A stretch of DNA of 11,942 nt from Nitrospirae bacterium RIFCSPLOW2_12_42_9 (GCA_001805205.1 MHER01000025.1:1-11942), one strand, 5' to 3'. Numbered from the stretch's first letter, positions 1-8,719 are shown. Numbers and translations are program-made. The notes: generated from the letters alone by a model not told the origin.

Positions 1-1742
1 CCACCATGGCCTCCATGTTCTACAAGTACAGCAACAGTTATTTTGGGTTTATTTACAGGTGCAAAGGCAACAAACCATGCATGGTCATTATATTTCCATG
101 ATCCAACCCCCTGAAATCTTCTTCCAACCACTTGTGCAGTCCCGGTCTTCCCGGCAATATCAACCACTGTACTCCTTGCTGCCCATCCTGTTCCTCCATT
201 ATCGTACACTACACCCTTTAAAGCATTTTTTATTGTGTTAAGCATTGATTCGCTTATTGCAATACTGCCTGTCTCCACAGGCGGGAATTCAAAGGTCTTC
301 TTATCTTTATCAGAAATAACACTTTTCAGTACCCTCGGTCTTACAATAAACCCTGAGTTTGCTATTGCATTTACCATTACAGCCTGCTGCAATGGCGTAA
401 CAGAAAGGTAACCCTGACCTATTGAAACAGAAAGTGTCTCTCCGGCATACCAGCGCTCTTTCCTGTTTGCAAGTTTCCACTCAGTAGAAGGGACAAGACC
501 TTTCTTCTCTGAAGGAAGATCTATCCCGGTTGTCTCACCCAGGCCAAAAAGATTTGCATACCTGGCTATATTATCAATCTCCATGCGGTTTCCGAGCTGA
601 TAGAAGTAGACATCACATGACTCTGTGATGGCCTTGTGGAGGGCCACAACCCCATGTCCCCCTGCCCTCCAATCCCTGAAGAACCTTTTACCGAACTGCA
701 TCCCGCCTTTGCAGGATATTTTATTGTTTGGGTCGATATGCCCACCCTCAAGCCCTCCGTATGCCATGACTATCTTAAACACAGAACCAGGCGGATAAAT
801 ACCCTGTATTGCCCTGTTATTTAAGGGGTGATAAGGATCAGACACTATCTTCTGCCACATCTTTGATGATAGTCTTTTTGACATTATATTTGGATCAAAT
901 GCCGGATGGCTGACAAGCGCAAGTATCTCTCCTGTATTTGTATCCATTGCAACAATTGCACCTTTCTTATCCGCCAAGGCCTCTTCTGCGATTTTCTGAA
1001 GATACAAGTCAATAGACAGTACAACATTATCACCTGATACAGGTTCTGTTACATTGAGAACACGTCTTTCACGTCCTGCTGCATCCACTTCTATATTTTT
1101 CCTTCCAACTCTTCCCCTGACAATAGAATCATAGAACTTTTCTATCCCGTTCTGGCCAATCATCCTGCCCATTGGCTCTGATATATACTCTTCTTCTTTT
1201 AATTGTTCCTGTGTAATCTCTCCAACATACCCTATTAAATGGGCTGCAATCTCCTTATTTGGATATTCGCGCCTCCCTTCCACAACTATCACAACACCCT
1301 GGAGATTCCATTTATGCGATTCTATAATGGCAACCTCCCGCATAGAGATATCTTCTTTAATTGTTAAAGGAGAGAATGGGTCGTAATATTTGCTGGAATT
1401 AATCTTCTCTTTTATATTATCCGGAGCAAGATTTATAACCGGCGCTATCCTCTTAATAGTTTTATCAATATCATTTATGTCAGCCAATACAAGGCCAAGA
1501 TTAAATGAGGGGACATTTTTTACAAGCACCTCTCCATTTCTATCGTATATGATACCCCTCAGGGGAGGCAGGATAACAGTCCTCACCCTGTTATTTTCAG
1601 CAAGCCTTTTATAGTGACTACCTTTAATTATCTGCATATGCCATCCACGGAAGAGTATGATGGCAAAGACGAATATAACGAATCCCCTCAGGTATTTTAT
1701 CCTCTGCTGAAGGCCCTTGTTTTTATCCTGCAAATCTGTCAT
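1..1742 (-). CDS. mrdA: Penicillin-binding protein 2 (peptidoglycan transpeptidase), 3' end cut by window edge
   Basis: This is the class B transpeptidase of the elongasome, which cross-links peptidoglycan in the periplasm during lateral wall growth, working with RodA and MreBCD. About 580 residues are present; the C-terminus lies beyond position 1. In order: a short cytoplasmic tail, one membrane anchor near residues 17-40, the PBP dimerisation region, and the transpeptidase domain with all three active-site motifs: S320-V-F-K (Ser codon 785-783), S375-C-D (620-618) and K532-T-G (149-147). The SxD form of the second motif is typical of PBP2 rather than PBP3. The start is ATG at 1742, one base after the mreD stop, with a GGTGG ribosome site 7 nt upstream, so it is co-transcribed with mreBCD. 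All motifs are intact and the call is firm; rodA would be expected just outside the left edge. Confidence 0.96.
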   Translation of the reverse strand, partial: MTDLQDKNKGLQQRIKYLRGFVIFVFAIILFRGWHMQIIKGSHYKRLAENNRVRTVILPPLRGIIYDRNGEVLVKNVPSFNLGLVLADINDIDKTIKRIAPVINLAPDNIKEKINSSKYYDPFSPLTIKEDISMREVAIIESHKWNLQGVVIVVEGRREYPNKEIAAHLIGYVGEITQEQLKEEEYISEPMGRMIGQNGIEKFYDSIVRGRVGRKNIEVDAAGRERRVLNVTEPVSGDNVVLSIDLYLQKIAEEALADKKGAIVAMDTNTGEILALVSHPAFDPNIMSKRLSSKMWQKIVSDPYHPLNNRAIQGIYPPGSVFKIVMAYGGLEGGHIDPNNKISCKGGMQFGKRFFRDWRAGGHGVVALHKAITESCDVYFYQLGNRMEIDNIARYANLFGLGETTGIDLPSEKKGLVPSTEWKLANRKERWYAGETLSVSIGQGYLSVTPLQQAVMVNAIANSGFIVRPRVLKSVISDKDKKTFEFPPVETGSIAISESMLNTIKNALKGVVYDNGGTGWAARSTVVDIAGKTGTAQVVGRRFQGVGSWKYNDHAWFVAFAPVNKPKITVAVLVEHGGHG

Positions 1743-1743
1743 A

Positions 1744-2235
1744 TCAGGTCCACCGTGAGATAGTCTCTTTTCTACTGTAAGATATAACGAAGTATATTAT
1801 TCCACCTAGTGCACCATCAAAAAAAGCCTGAGGAATTGCAATATAAATGATGTCTGATGGAAAATTACCTTTTCCTAAAAAGGTAAGGACGAGCAGGGTG
1901 CCTGCACCCTGAACAAGGGATAGTGCAGAGATAAGACCTGAATGGAGCATAAACCCGGGATTCAGGATCCACCGGCCTATGATTCCTGCAAAATATCCAA
2001 TAAAAAATTTTGAAAAGATATTGTAAAATATAGGCCCGGCTGAGATAACATCCATCATGAAACCAAGAAACATACCCAGGAGTCCGCCCTTAATTTCTCC
2101 CTTTGATGTCCCAAATAAATATACAATAAGCAGTATAAAATCAGGTTTAATGCCGTTTATCTCTAACGGATTTAATATACTTCCCTGAAATGCAATAAGT
2201 AATAGGATGAGTCCCCCCCACAGGAATAGCTTCAT
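1744..2235 (-). CDS. mreD: Rod shape-determining protein MreD
   Basis: A 163-residue, almost entirely hydrophobic inner-membrane protein with about five predicted membrane segments. It has the usual MreD pattern of an N-terminal segment, a short loop with P-D-F (residues 31-33), and a glycine-rich middle (GLLGMFLGFMMDV, about residues 52-64). Length matches the family (about 160). MreD links MreC and the PBP2/RodA synthases in the elongasome. The ATG at 2235 abuts the mreC stop directly, and an AAAGGAGG ribosome site sits in the last codons of mreC. The mrdA gene starts 1 nt after the MreD stop. Sequence identity in this family is low, so the call rests on size, topology and position between mreC and mrdA. 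One of the only two CTAG tetranucleotides found in the window lies in this gene (1806-1809). Confidence 0.93.
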   Translation of the reverse strand: MKLFLWGGLILLLIAFQGSILNPLEINGIKPDFILLIVYLFGTSKGEIKGGLLGMFLGFMMDVISAGPIFYNIFSKFFIGYFAGIIGRWILNPGFMLHSGLISALSLVQGAGTLLVLTFLGKGNFPSDIIYIAIPQAFFDGALGGIIYFVISYSRKETISRWT

Positions 2236-3093
2236 CTATTCTATTTCCTCCTTTAAGAGTTTTTCTACCTCGGGTAGTAGAGGGGTTTTTAAAACCATTA
2301 CCTCTCTCACCCTTGATAGATCAACACCTGGTATCAATTCTATAGTGTGAAACAGTGCATTCTTTGGGCTTTCAATCTTATTAATAGTTCCTATTACAAT
2401 GCCTGGCGGGAACACACCATCAGTTCCTGAAGTAATTACAAGGTCGCCATTTTGCACCTCTGAATCGATCATGATGAAGTTAAGTTGTAAAGTCCTTCCA
2501 CCCATCCCTGCCACAATACCTTCATCCCCTGTGCGTTGTATAAGCCCGGCAACTGCGCTATTTCTATCTGTTAACAGGAGTACCCTTGAATATGAAGCCG
2601 CTGTCTTTACAATCCGGCCCACCACGCCCTCTGCAGTAATTACTCCAAGATTAGGCCTCAGCCTGTCCCGTTCACCTTTATTAATAACAATTGCACTATA
2701 CCAGTTAGAAGGGTCTTTTGCTATTATGCCGGCAGCGTTGTAGCTGATATTCAGGGTGTCTTTAATATCGAGGAGTTGCTGAAGTCTGTCACCGGCAAGG
2801 GCCTTTTCCTGAAGTACCACCGATTCTGCCTTAAGCCTGTTGTTTTCTTCAATCAATCTATTGTTTTCTTCTTTGATATTTATCAGGTATATATAGCCAT
2901 TCCATGTATTGGATATGCCATCAAAGATAAAGAAGAATCCGGATTGTATCAGATTAACAGTGGATGAAAATGGTTTTTCGAACAGATAATATCTGGGGTT
3001 TTCCTTTATTTCAGGTGACAGGAGTACAAATACCCCTATCAATAGAAGGAAGGCAATTAACAGCTTTTTATTTATTGAAAGAAACCGGATCAA
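2236..3093 (-). CDS. mreC: Rod shape-determining protein MreC
   Basis: A bitopic periplasmic scaffold of the elongasome that activates PBP2. The 285 residues show a single N-terminal membrane anchor (about 10-27), a coiled coil rich in E, N, L and K (about 70-108, with two EENNRL repeats), and the beta-rich MreC core (about 115-265) with the family motifs GVVGRI, LLLTDRNSAV and SGTDGVFPPGI. The start is TTG at 3093 (3093-3091): a GAGGG ribosome site lies 5 nt upstream, just past the mreB stop (TAG, 3107-3105), and no ATG gives a better fit. The gap to mreB is only 11 nt and the 3' end abuts mreD, so the gene sits inside a single operon. Nothing looks damaged. Confidence 0.96.
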   Translation of the reverse strand: MIRFLSINKKLLIAFLLLIGVFVLLSPEIKENPRYYLFEKPFSSTVNLIQSGFFFIFDGISNTWNGYIYLINIKEENNRLIEENNRLKAESVVLQEKALAGDRLQQLLDIKDTLNISYNAAGIIAKDPSNWYSAIVINKGERDRLRPNLGVITAEGVVGRIVKTAASYSRVLLLTDRNSAVAGLIQRTGDEGIVAGMGGRTLQLNFIMIDSEVQNGDLVITSGTDGVFPPGIVIGTINKIESPKNALFHTIELIPGVDLSRVREVMVLKTPLLPEVEKLLKEEIE

Positions 3094-3104
3094 GCCTACC
3101 CTCT

Positions 3105-4569
<1,465 letters not shown>

Positions 4570-4594
4570 CAAGGATAACTCCCATATTTTTAGT

Positions 4595-4622
4595 ATTATA
4601 ACAGAGTATTACTTTATTTCAA
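4595..4622 (-). promoter_or_regulatory. Sigma70-type extended -10 promoter for the RDD-mreBCD-mrdA operon
   Basis: Read on the minus strand, there is a -35 box TTGAAA (4622-4617), a 16-nt spacer and a perfect -10 box TATAAT (4600-4595) preceded by TGT, which gives an extended -10. The predicted start of transcription is near 4588, leaving a leader of about 19 nt with the GGGAG ribosome site before the RDD gene. The -35 overlaps the last codons and stop of tadA, so the operon probably has its own promoter in addition to any read-through from tadA. The call is from sequence match and position only. Confidence 0.6.
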
Positions 4623-5128
4623 CTTAAACTCATATTTACTTTTCCCCTCTGCGGGAGGTGATTAGGGGAATGGAAAACGTTTCTACGCTCCTCAAAAAAG
4701 TCCTTTAAGACCATGCTGCACTCTGCATCCTTTATTCCGGCCAATATCTCAACCCTGTGGTTAAGTCTGGGTTCATGGACTATCTGGAATACGGAGCCGC
4801 ACCCTCCACCTTTCGGATCTTTAGCACCAAAGACAATACGGGGTATCCTCGCAAGGACGATAGCACCGGCACACATAGCGCATGGTTCTATTGTGACATA
4901 GAGTGTAATGTCATTGAGCCGCCATCTCCCTAACCTCATTGCAGACTCCCTTATTACTATCATCTCTGCATGTGCAGCAGGATCATTTAGTGACTCTCTC
5001 AGGTTGTGTCCTCGGGCAATTATCTCATCCCCCATTACTGAGACTGCCCCAACAGGGACTTCTCCTTCTTCAGTAGCTATGCGTGCCTCTTCAAGGGCTA
5101 TCTCCATAAATCTTTCGTGTATCGACAT
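4619..5128 (-). CDS. tadA: tRNA-specific adenosine deaminase TadA
   Basis: This enzyme deaminates A34 to inosine in the tRNA-Arg(ACG) anticodon, a normally essential step for reading CGN codons. The 169-residue protein shows the zinc-binding and catalytic signature of the cytidine/deoxycytidylate deaminase fold: H53-A-E55 (zinc ligand and proton-shuttle Glu) and P82-C-A-M-C86 (two Cys ligands), plus the GEVPVGAV segment near 22-29. The first ATG (5128) matches the usual N-terminus of the family although its ribosome site is weak; an in-frame ATG at 5107 is an alternative. The last 20 residues or so go beyond the usual end (near the FFEERR motif, 144-149) and are encoded by a palindromic element at 4642-4670. 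The gene is divergent from the ATPase gene at 5194 and lies 49 nt upstream of the RDD gene. Confidence 0.95.
   Translation of the reverse strand: MSIHERFMEIALEEARIATEEGEVPVGAVSVMGDEIIARGHNLRESLNDPAAHAEMIVIRESAMRLGRWRLNDITLYVTIEPCAMCAGAIVLARIPRIVFGAKDPKGGGCGSVFQIVHEPRLNHRVEILAGIKDAECSMVLKDFFEERRNVFHSPNHLPQRGKVNMSLS
4642..4670. repeat. GC-rich palindromic element inside the 3' end of tadA
   Basis: Perfect 7-bp inverted arms TTCCCCT (4642-4648) and AGGGGAA (4664-4670) flank a 15-nt loop. On the minus strand the element is read as TadA residues around 153-162 (LPQRGK), and this kind of Pro-Gln-Arg-Gly translation is typical when small palindromic intergenic repeats run into a gene end. It is not followed by a T run on either strand, so it is not a good intrinsic terminator. 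Only one copy is visible here; calling it a member of a dispersed family is inference. Confidence 0.45.
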
Positions 5129-5137
5129 TAGAGATTG

Positions 5138-5166
5138 AGATTAGAGGAAAACTATTGTAATGTCAA
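5138..5166 (-). promoter_or_regulatory. Candidate promoter for tadA
   Basis: On the minus strand a perfect -35 box TTGACA (5166-5161) is followed after 17 nt by a weak -10 TAATCT (5143-5138). Transcription would begin near 5131, only about 3 nt before the tadA ATG at 5128, so either the message is nearly leaderless or the internal ATG at 5107 is used. The strength of the -35 is the main support; the -10 matches only half of the consensus. Confidence 0.35.
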
Positions 5167-5184
5167 GGACTTCATTGGTATCAT
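5155..5184 (+). promoter_or_regulatory. Candidate promoter for the STAS-ATPase gene
   Basis: TTGTAA (5155-5160), an 18-nt spacer and TATCAT (5179-5184) resemble sigma70 boxes and overlap the divergent tadA promoter candidate. The predicted start near 5191 would give a leader of only a few bases before the ATG at 5194 or 5203, which has no clear ribosome site, so a leaderless message would be needed. Weak call. Confidence 0.25.
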
Positions 5185-5193
5185 GGATTATAC

Positions 5194-6057
5194 ATGCAAT
5201 TAATGACACAAATAACAGAAGATACTTTTGAACAATTATTATCTATCTTAAAAGGGTCTGACATCATCAATCTACAAGAGATAAGCTTTATAGACCCGTA
5301 TGGTATGGTTGGCCTCCTTGAGGCAGGTGAGCTTCTAAAATTAGCTCAGGGAAAAGAGGATTATAATAAAACAATCCTGCTTCCTAAAACAGAAGAGGTT
5401 CTAAAATACCTCGAGAGGATGGACTTCTTCAGATTTGCCGGTGAATATTTCAGGCTTGAACCTCTTGCAATAGAAATTTCAGAAAAATATTACAGAAATT
5501 CTTATTCTGATGTCCTTCTCGAGATAACTCCAATTGAAAGGTCTGATGACATACATTTTATAGTAAGCAGAGTAAAAGACCGTGCAGAGACAATACTCTC
5601 AAATCATCTCGGTTATGATCACCAGGCGATAAATGGATTTATAGTCGCCATATCAGAGGTTTGTCAGAATATTATAGAGCATAGTGAGACAAAGGGATTT
5701 GTCGGGATACAGAAATACCATTTCCAGAATATGGGGAAGAATATAGTGAAGATAGCAGTTATGGATACAGGGATAGGATTCAGAAAATCTCTGTCCGACA
5801 GGTTTTTGTTTAAAAGTGATATACAGGCCATTGAAAAGGCATTATTCCATGGTGCATCTCGATATACAGATGAGGGAAGGGGGCATGGTCTTGCCGCCGT
5901 AAGGCGTTTTGTCAAGCAGTGGAATGGCAGACTCTCCATCCGCTCAGGAACAGCAAAACTCTCTATCGTTCCAGAATGGGCACGAGGAAAAGAGAAAGAG
6001 ATTAGTCTCACCCATTTTCCGGGATCACAGATCAACATCATGCTGCCGGAGATGTAA
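5194..6057 (+). CDS. Single-chain STAS-like / HATPase (anti-sigma-type) protein
   Basis: A 287-residue cytosolic protein with an N-terminal STAS-like region (about 10-95) and a C-terminal GHKL/HATPase_c region (about 120-285). The STAS-like part has the usual strand-loop-helix around residues 24-50, but the place where SpoIIAA-type proteins carry a phosphorylated Ser reads D34-P-Y-G. The ATPase part shows the N box (E155 and N159 in SEVCQNIIEHS), the G1 box (D191-TGIG) and the G2 box (GRGHGL, 228-233), as in SpoIIAB/RsbW kinases and related ATP-binding regulators. There is no histidine-kinase phospho-acceptor domain and no membrane segment. An anti-sigma or partner-switch role is inferred from the family; the target is not visible. 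The start is ATG 5194, with 5203 in frame as the alternative; neither has a clear ribosome site. Its stop marks the left border of the R-M island. Confidence 0.8.
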   Translation: MQLMTQITEDTFEQLLSILKGSDIINLQEISFIDPYGMVGLLEAGELLKLAQGKEDYNKTILLPKTEEVLKYLERMDFFRFAGEYFRLEPLAIEISEKYYRNSYSDVLLEITPIERSDDIHFIVSRVKDRAETILSNHLGYDHQAINGFIVAISEVCQNIIEHSETKGFVGIQKYHFQNMGKNIVKIAVMDTGIGFRKSLSDRFLFKSDIQAIEKALFHGASRYTDEGRGHGLAAVRRFVKQWNGRLSIRSGTAKLSIVPEWARGKEKEISLTHFPGSQINIMLPEM

Positions 6058-6064
6058 AAATTTC

Positions 6065-6090
6065 CCATTAAAAAGTTCCATTAAAAAGTT
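6065..6090. repeat. Perfect 13-bp tandem duplication at the island border
   Basis: CCATTAAAAAGTT occurs twice without a gap (6065-6077 and 6078-6090), starting 8 nt after the stop of the STAS-ATPase gene and ending just before a TTGACA box. It may be a replication-slippage product, a scar of the event that brought in the island, or a tandem regulatory site. No third copy was seen. Confidence 0.75.
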
Positions 6091-6091
6091 C

Positions 6092-6136
6092 TTGACAAGT
6101 ATCTTGCGTTGTGGTTCAATTGAACCATTTGAATGG
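6092..6136 (+). promoter_or_regulatory. Candidate promoter with overlapping palindromic operator before the R-M island
   Basis: A perfect -35 TTGACA (6092-6097) is followed after 17 nt by TTCAAT (6115-6120, 4 of 6 matches to the -10 consensus). The -10 lies inside a 16-bp perfect palindrome, TGGTTCAATTGAACCA (6112-6127). A second, interrupted dyad, CCATT-TG-AATGG (6125-6136), overlaps its right edge. Transcription would begin near 6127, about 25 nt before the ATG at 6152. A repressor bound here would block the promoter, as in many self-regulated R-M systems. If translation starts at TTG 6092 or 6104 instead, this stretch would be coding. Confidence 0.5.
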
Positions 6137-6151
6137 ATTGTAGAACAACTT

Positions 6152-7525
6152 ATGCAATTAAACTTACCAATTATCGATGATAATAAAATAGATATCAGGC
6201 GGAGAAATGTACTTTCTTCCCCCAAATTTGGTGGTTCATGTGATATTGATTCAAAGCCATATCTAAAAGAATTAGGGATTGAAATTATTGAAAGAAGACA
6301 ACCCATACAATTTACATCTAACTTCGGTGAGCATGTTCACAGATGGGCGCCTTATATTCAAGGTTTTTCGGCTGCATTTGTCCAGTCAATACTGGACCAA
6401 TATAAAGATGAATATAAATCACCGGTTATCCTCGATCCCTTTGCCGGATGTGGAACAGTTCTTACTCAGAGTAAGTTAAATGGCTATAAATCCATTGGAA
6501 CTGAATTAAACCCACTCCTTCAATTCATTGCAGACACAAAGGTTAATTCATGGGATGTTAACCCTGAATTGCTTATGGAGGTATTTTCATCTATCCCCAG
6601 AGATTTAAGGACTCCTGCCCCTGAGTTTCTTAAATCAGAAAATCAATTCAATCGCGAAGTATTAAAGAATCTGGAATTTCTCAAAGGTGGAATTGACTCT
6701 ATTTCTGCAAAAACAAGAAAACTGAAAAAAGTTAAAGACCTTTTGTTACTTGCATTCTCATCAATCCTGATTAACTGCAGCAATCTCAAGAGAACCCCCT
6801 GTCTGGGATACTGGAAAGATAAGAGAGTTGCTGACAATGCCCCTTGGATCTTCATGAAGCAGAAGATCAAGGACATTTGCAATGACTTAGAGATTCTGCA
6901 GAGCAAATGTAGAGAGAATATCAGGGAACATAGTAAGGTCTATTTTGCTAATGCGATGGAACACAGACATGAAGATATGTTTGATCTTATCATTACCTCT
7001 CCTCCATATATGAATGGACTTGACTATGTTATGAACTACAAGATTGAAATGGGATGGCTGGGATTCACGAAGGCATTAAAAGATGCCAAAAAGGTGAAGG
7101 ATAGTCTCGTTGTCTGTGACAATGTTTCAAAAGGTCTGATCAAGACATTTGCTCAGACCAATTCAAAATACACGAATAATTGGATTGAAGATATTAAAAC
7201 CAATATTGCTGTGAATATAAAAAGAAGAGGCAATTACCGACGGTCTGATATGCCTCATATCGTTCATAAATATTTTGATGATATGCATAAAGTTATGAAA
7301 ACCATATCGGAATCGCTAAAACGTAACGGCCGTTTTATTTTAGTAGTAGGCGATAGCTTGATTGCAGATGTCTATGTACCTACTGATTTGATATTGGCGA
7401 AAATTGGTACTGAATTTGACCTTGCTGTAGAAAAGGTCGAGCGGGCAAGAAATAGACATTCCGGACAAATAAGAAATTATAGACTAAGAGAAACTATAGT
7501 CACATTGTCAAAAAATTCTGATTAA
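6152..7525 (+). CDS. DNA methyltransferase (N6-adenine/N4-cytosine type), R-M module A
   Basis: A SAM-dependent amino-methyltransferase. Motif I (DPFAGCGT, about residues 95-102 from the ATG at 6152) comes before catalytic motif IV (TSPPYMNGLDY, about 282-292), the opposite order to the methyltransferase at 9929. The roughly 180 residues between them are long and probably hold a target-recognition insert. A WAPYIQGFS segment ahead of motif I probably belongs to the SAM-binding N-terminal part. TSPPY leans towards N4-cytosine but does not exclude N6-adenine. The frame stays open upstream to 5909, inside the ATPase gene, but that part is a shadow; ATG 6152 fits the promoter at 6092-6120, while TTG 6092 or 6104 remain possible because the ribosome site of 6152 is weak. 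The GIY-YIG nuclease gene follows after 9 nt, so this is most likely its protective partner. The target site cannot be read from sequence. Confidence 0.88.
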   Translation: MQLNLPIIDDNKIDIRRRNVLSSPKFGGSCDIDSKPYLKELGIEIIERRQPIQFTSNFGEHVHRWAPYIQGFSAAFVQSILDQYKDEYKSPVILDPFAGCGTVLTQSKLNGYKSIGTELNPLLQFIADTKVNSWDVNPELLMEVFSSIPRDLRTPAPEFLKSENQFNREVLKNLEFLKGGIDSISAKTRKLKKVKDLLLLAFSSILINCSNLKRTPCLGYWKDKRVADNAPWIFMKQKIKDICNDLEILQSKCRENIREHSKVYFANAMEHRHEDMFDLIITSPPYMNGLDYVMNYKIEMGWLGFTKALKDAKKVKDSLVVCDNVSKGLIKTFAQTNSKYTNNWIEDIKTNIAVNIKRRGNYRRSDMPHIVHKYFDDMHKVMKTISESLKRNGRFILVVGDSLIADVYVPTDLILAKIGTEFDLAVEKVERARNRHSGQIRNYRLRETIVTLSKNSD

Positions 7526-7534
7526 AGGAGAACA

Positions 7535-8431
7535 ATGGAAGATAAGTTTGGATATCATCAGGATCTCAAGAATGGAGAGGGTATAATAAGGGCAAGGACC
7601 ACGGGGCAATTACGTTCATGGGATATGCCGAGGACCTTACGTGCTTTAGAAGAAATCAAGAAAGAATGGGGTAATCTTGAATATCCAGGTGTCTACATTT
7701 TATTGGATTCTTCAGGTAAAAAGGTATATATAGGAGAGGCAAAGGATATTTGTATCAGGCTTAAAACCCACCTATCCTCACCAGAAGATAAAATTAAAGA
7801 CTGGAATAGAGCGGTTATTATTAATGATGGTAGATCAGCAATGCAGTCTGACTTTAATGATTCTGTTATAAGAAAATCAGTAGAACTTTATTTAATTTCT
7901 TTATTCAAGGCTAATCGGTATACGGTAGTTGCACAAGGAGAACCACAAAAACATAACCCGCATCAAAAGTCTATGATTCAAGCTGTTGAAGAGGAGTTTG
8001 ACTTTCTACTTATGAAGAAAAACCTTATCACAAAACTCATTGAAAAACCGGGACAGGAAGAAATTCTTAGAGATGAGTTGAAAAAGATTTTAGAAAGAAA
8101 AGGGTACGAATTGAACGAATGGGGTGCTTATGAAGCCGTTATAAATGGGGGAAAGGTATATATTAGACCTGGAAGCAAGAAAGAAAAGGGCTGGCAAATT
8201 ACTTTTCGTGATAAGTTCAAAAACACATTGCAAAGAGGGGAAGGTGCTCTACTTATACCAAGAGATGGTATTTTATTCATACCTTTTCGTGAAATTCAAA
8301 AAGTGATTACTGATAATTCTAAATACAAGCAAAATACCATAGACATTTATATTAACTTCAAAGAAGAAACAATTTATTTGACTTATTCAACAAGTACAAT
8401 AGATGTAACGCAATTTCGATTGATGAGATAA
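7535..8431 (+). CDS. GIY-YIG family nuclease, likely type II restriction enzyme of module A
   Basis: A 298-residue protein. The GIY-YIG domain covers about residues 48-145: GVY at 52-54 (the GIY position), YIG at 65-67, the catalytic Arg in ICIRLKTH (R75), the metal-binding Glu in SVELYL (E117), and an Asn in KHNPHQ (N141) that fits the last conserved position. The active site therefore looks complete. Residues from about 150 form a charged helical linker (to about 190) and then a C-terminal region (about 190-298) that I do not recognise and that could read the DNA site. An AGGAGA ribosome site lies just before the ATG, 9 nt after the methyltransferase stop, so the two are co-translated. By analogy with GIY-YIG restriction enzymes such as Eco29kI and Hpy188I it should cut DNA unless the partner has methylated it. 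A homing or repair role is less likely given the partner. Confidence 0.82.
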   Translation: MEDKFGYHQDLKNGEGIIRARTTGQLRSWDMPRTLRALEEIKKEWGNLEYPGVYILLDSSGKKVYIGEAKDICIRLKTHLSSPEDKIKDWNRAVIINDGRSAMQSDFNDSVIRKSVELYLISLFKANRYTVVAQGEPQKHNPHQKSMIQAVEEEFDFLLMKKNLITKLIEKPGQEEILRDELKKILERKGYELNEWGAYEAVINGGKVYIRPGSKKEKGWQITFRDKFKNTLQRGEGALLIPRDGILFIPFREIQKVITDNSKYKQNTIDIYINFKEETIYLTYSTSTIDVTQFRLMR

Positions 8432-8530
8432 GTTATATCTGTAAGAGGTATTTGATGAAATACACTGATAATGACAAAAGAGTAGAAATAGTAAAGTGAA
8501 AAATTTATATAAAGGAGGTTTGGATACAAA

Positions 8531-8719
8531 ATGAAGGAGTTAAAAACAGATATTAGAACTGGTGATTGTTTGGACATTCTCAAAGAATTTCCAAATGATT
8601 TTTTTGATTTAATTGTTACCTCTCCACCCTACGCTGATAGCAGATCTAAAACATATGGGGGCATTAAACCGGATAAGTATGTAGCATGGTTTCTGCCCCG
8701 TACCGAACAAACGGGATAA
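8531..8719 (+). pseudogene. Truncated beta-class DNA methyltransferase (N-terminal fragment)
   Basis: The first 62 residues of an N4-cytosine/N6-adenine methyltransferase: a GDCLDILKEFP segment, then catalytic motif IV TSPPYADSRSKTYGG (from about residue 31), followed by a KYVAWFLPR segment normal for the family. Homology then stops and the frame ends at TAA 8719. Beta-class enzymes run to several hundred residues, with the SAM-binding FxGxG motif near the C-terminus; none of this is present here or in the other frames before the next gene. A good AAAGGAGG ribosome site (8511-8518, 12-nt spacer) remains. The likely history is an internal deletion that removed the 3' part and joined the start to the EVE gene 15 nt downstream. 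It cannot be an active methyltransferase on its own. Confidence 0.85.

Noticed and set aside
2399..2743. Open frames on the plus strand opposite mreC, mreB and tadA (for example 2399-2743 and 3163-3603)
   Set aside because: They are antisense shadows of well-supported genes, with Ser/Pro/Thr-rich translations and no family features.
4642..4680. Intrinsic terminator after tadA
   Set aside because: The hairpin is inside the coding region and no T run follows on either strand.
5909..6151. Upstream extension of the module A methyltransferase frame to an ATG at 5909
   Set aside because: The first 150 nt lie inside the STAS-ATPase gene in another frame, give a low-complexity, Ser- and Arg-rich translation, and would place the promoter and palindrome inside the gene. 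ATG 6152 fits better, although TTG 6092 or 6104 cannot be excluded.
8455..8499. A 14-residue open frame between the GIY-YIG gene and the methyltransferase fragment
   Set aside because: It has only a weak ribosome site and is too short to judge; it is as likely to be chance.
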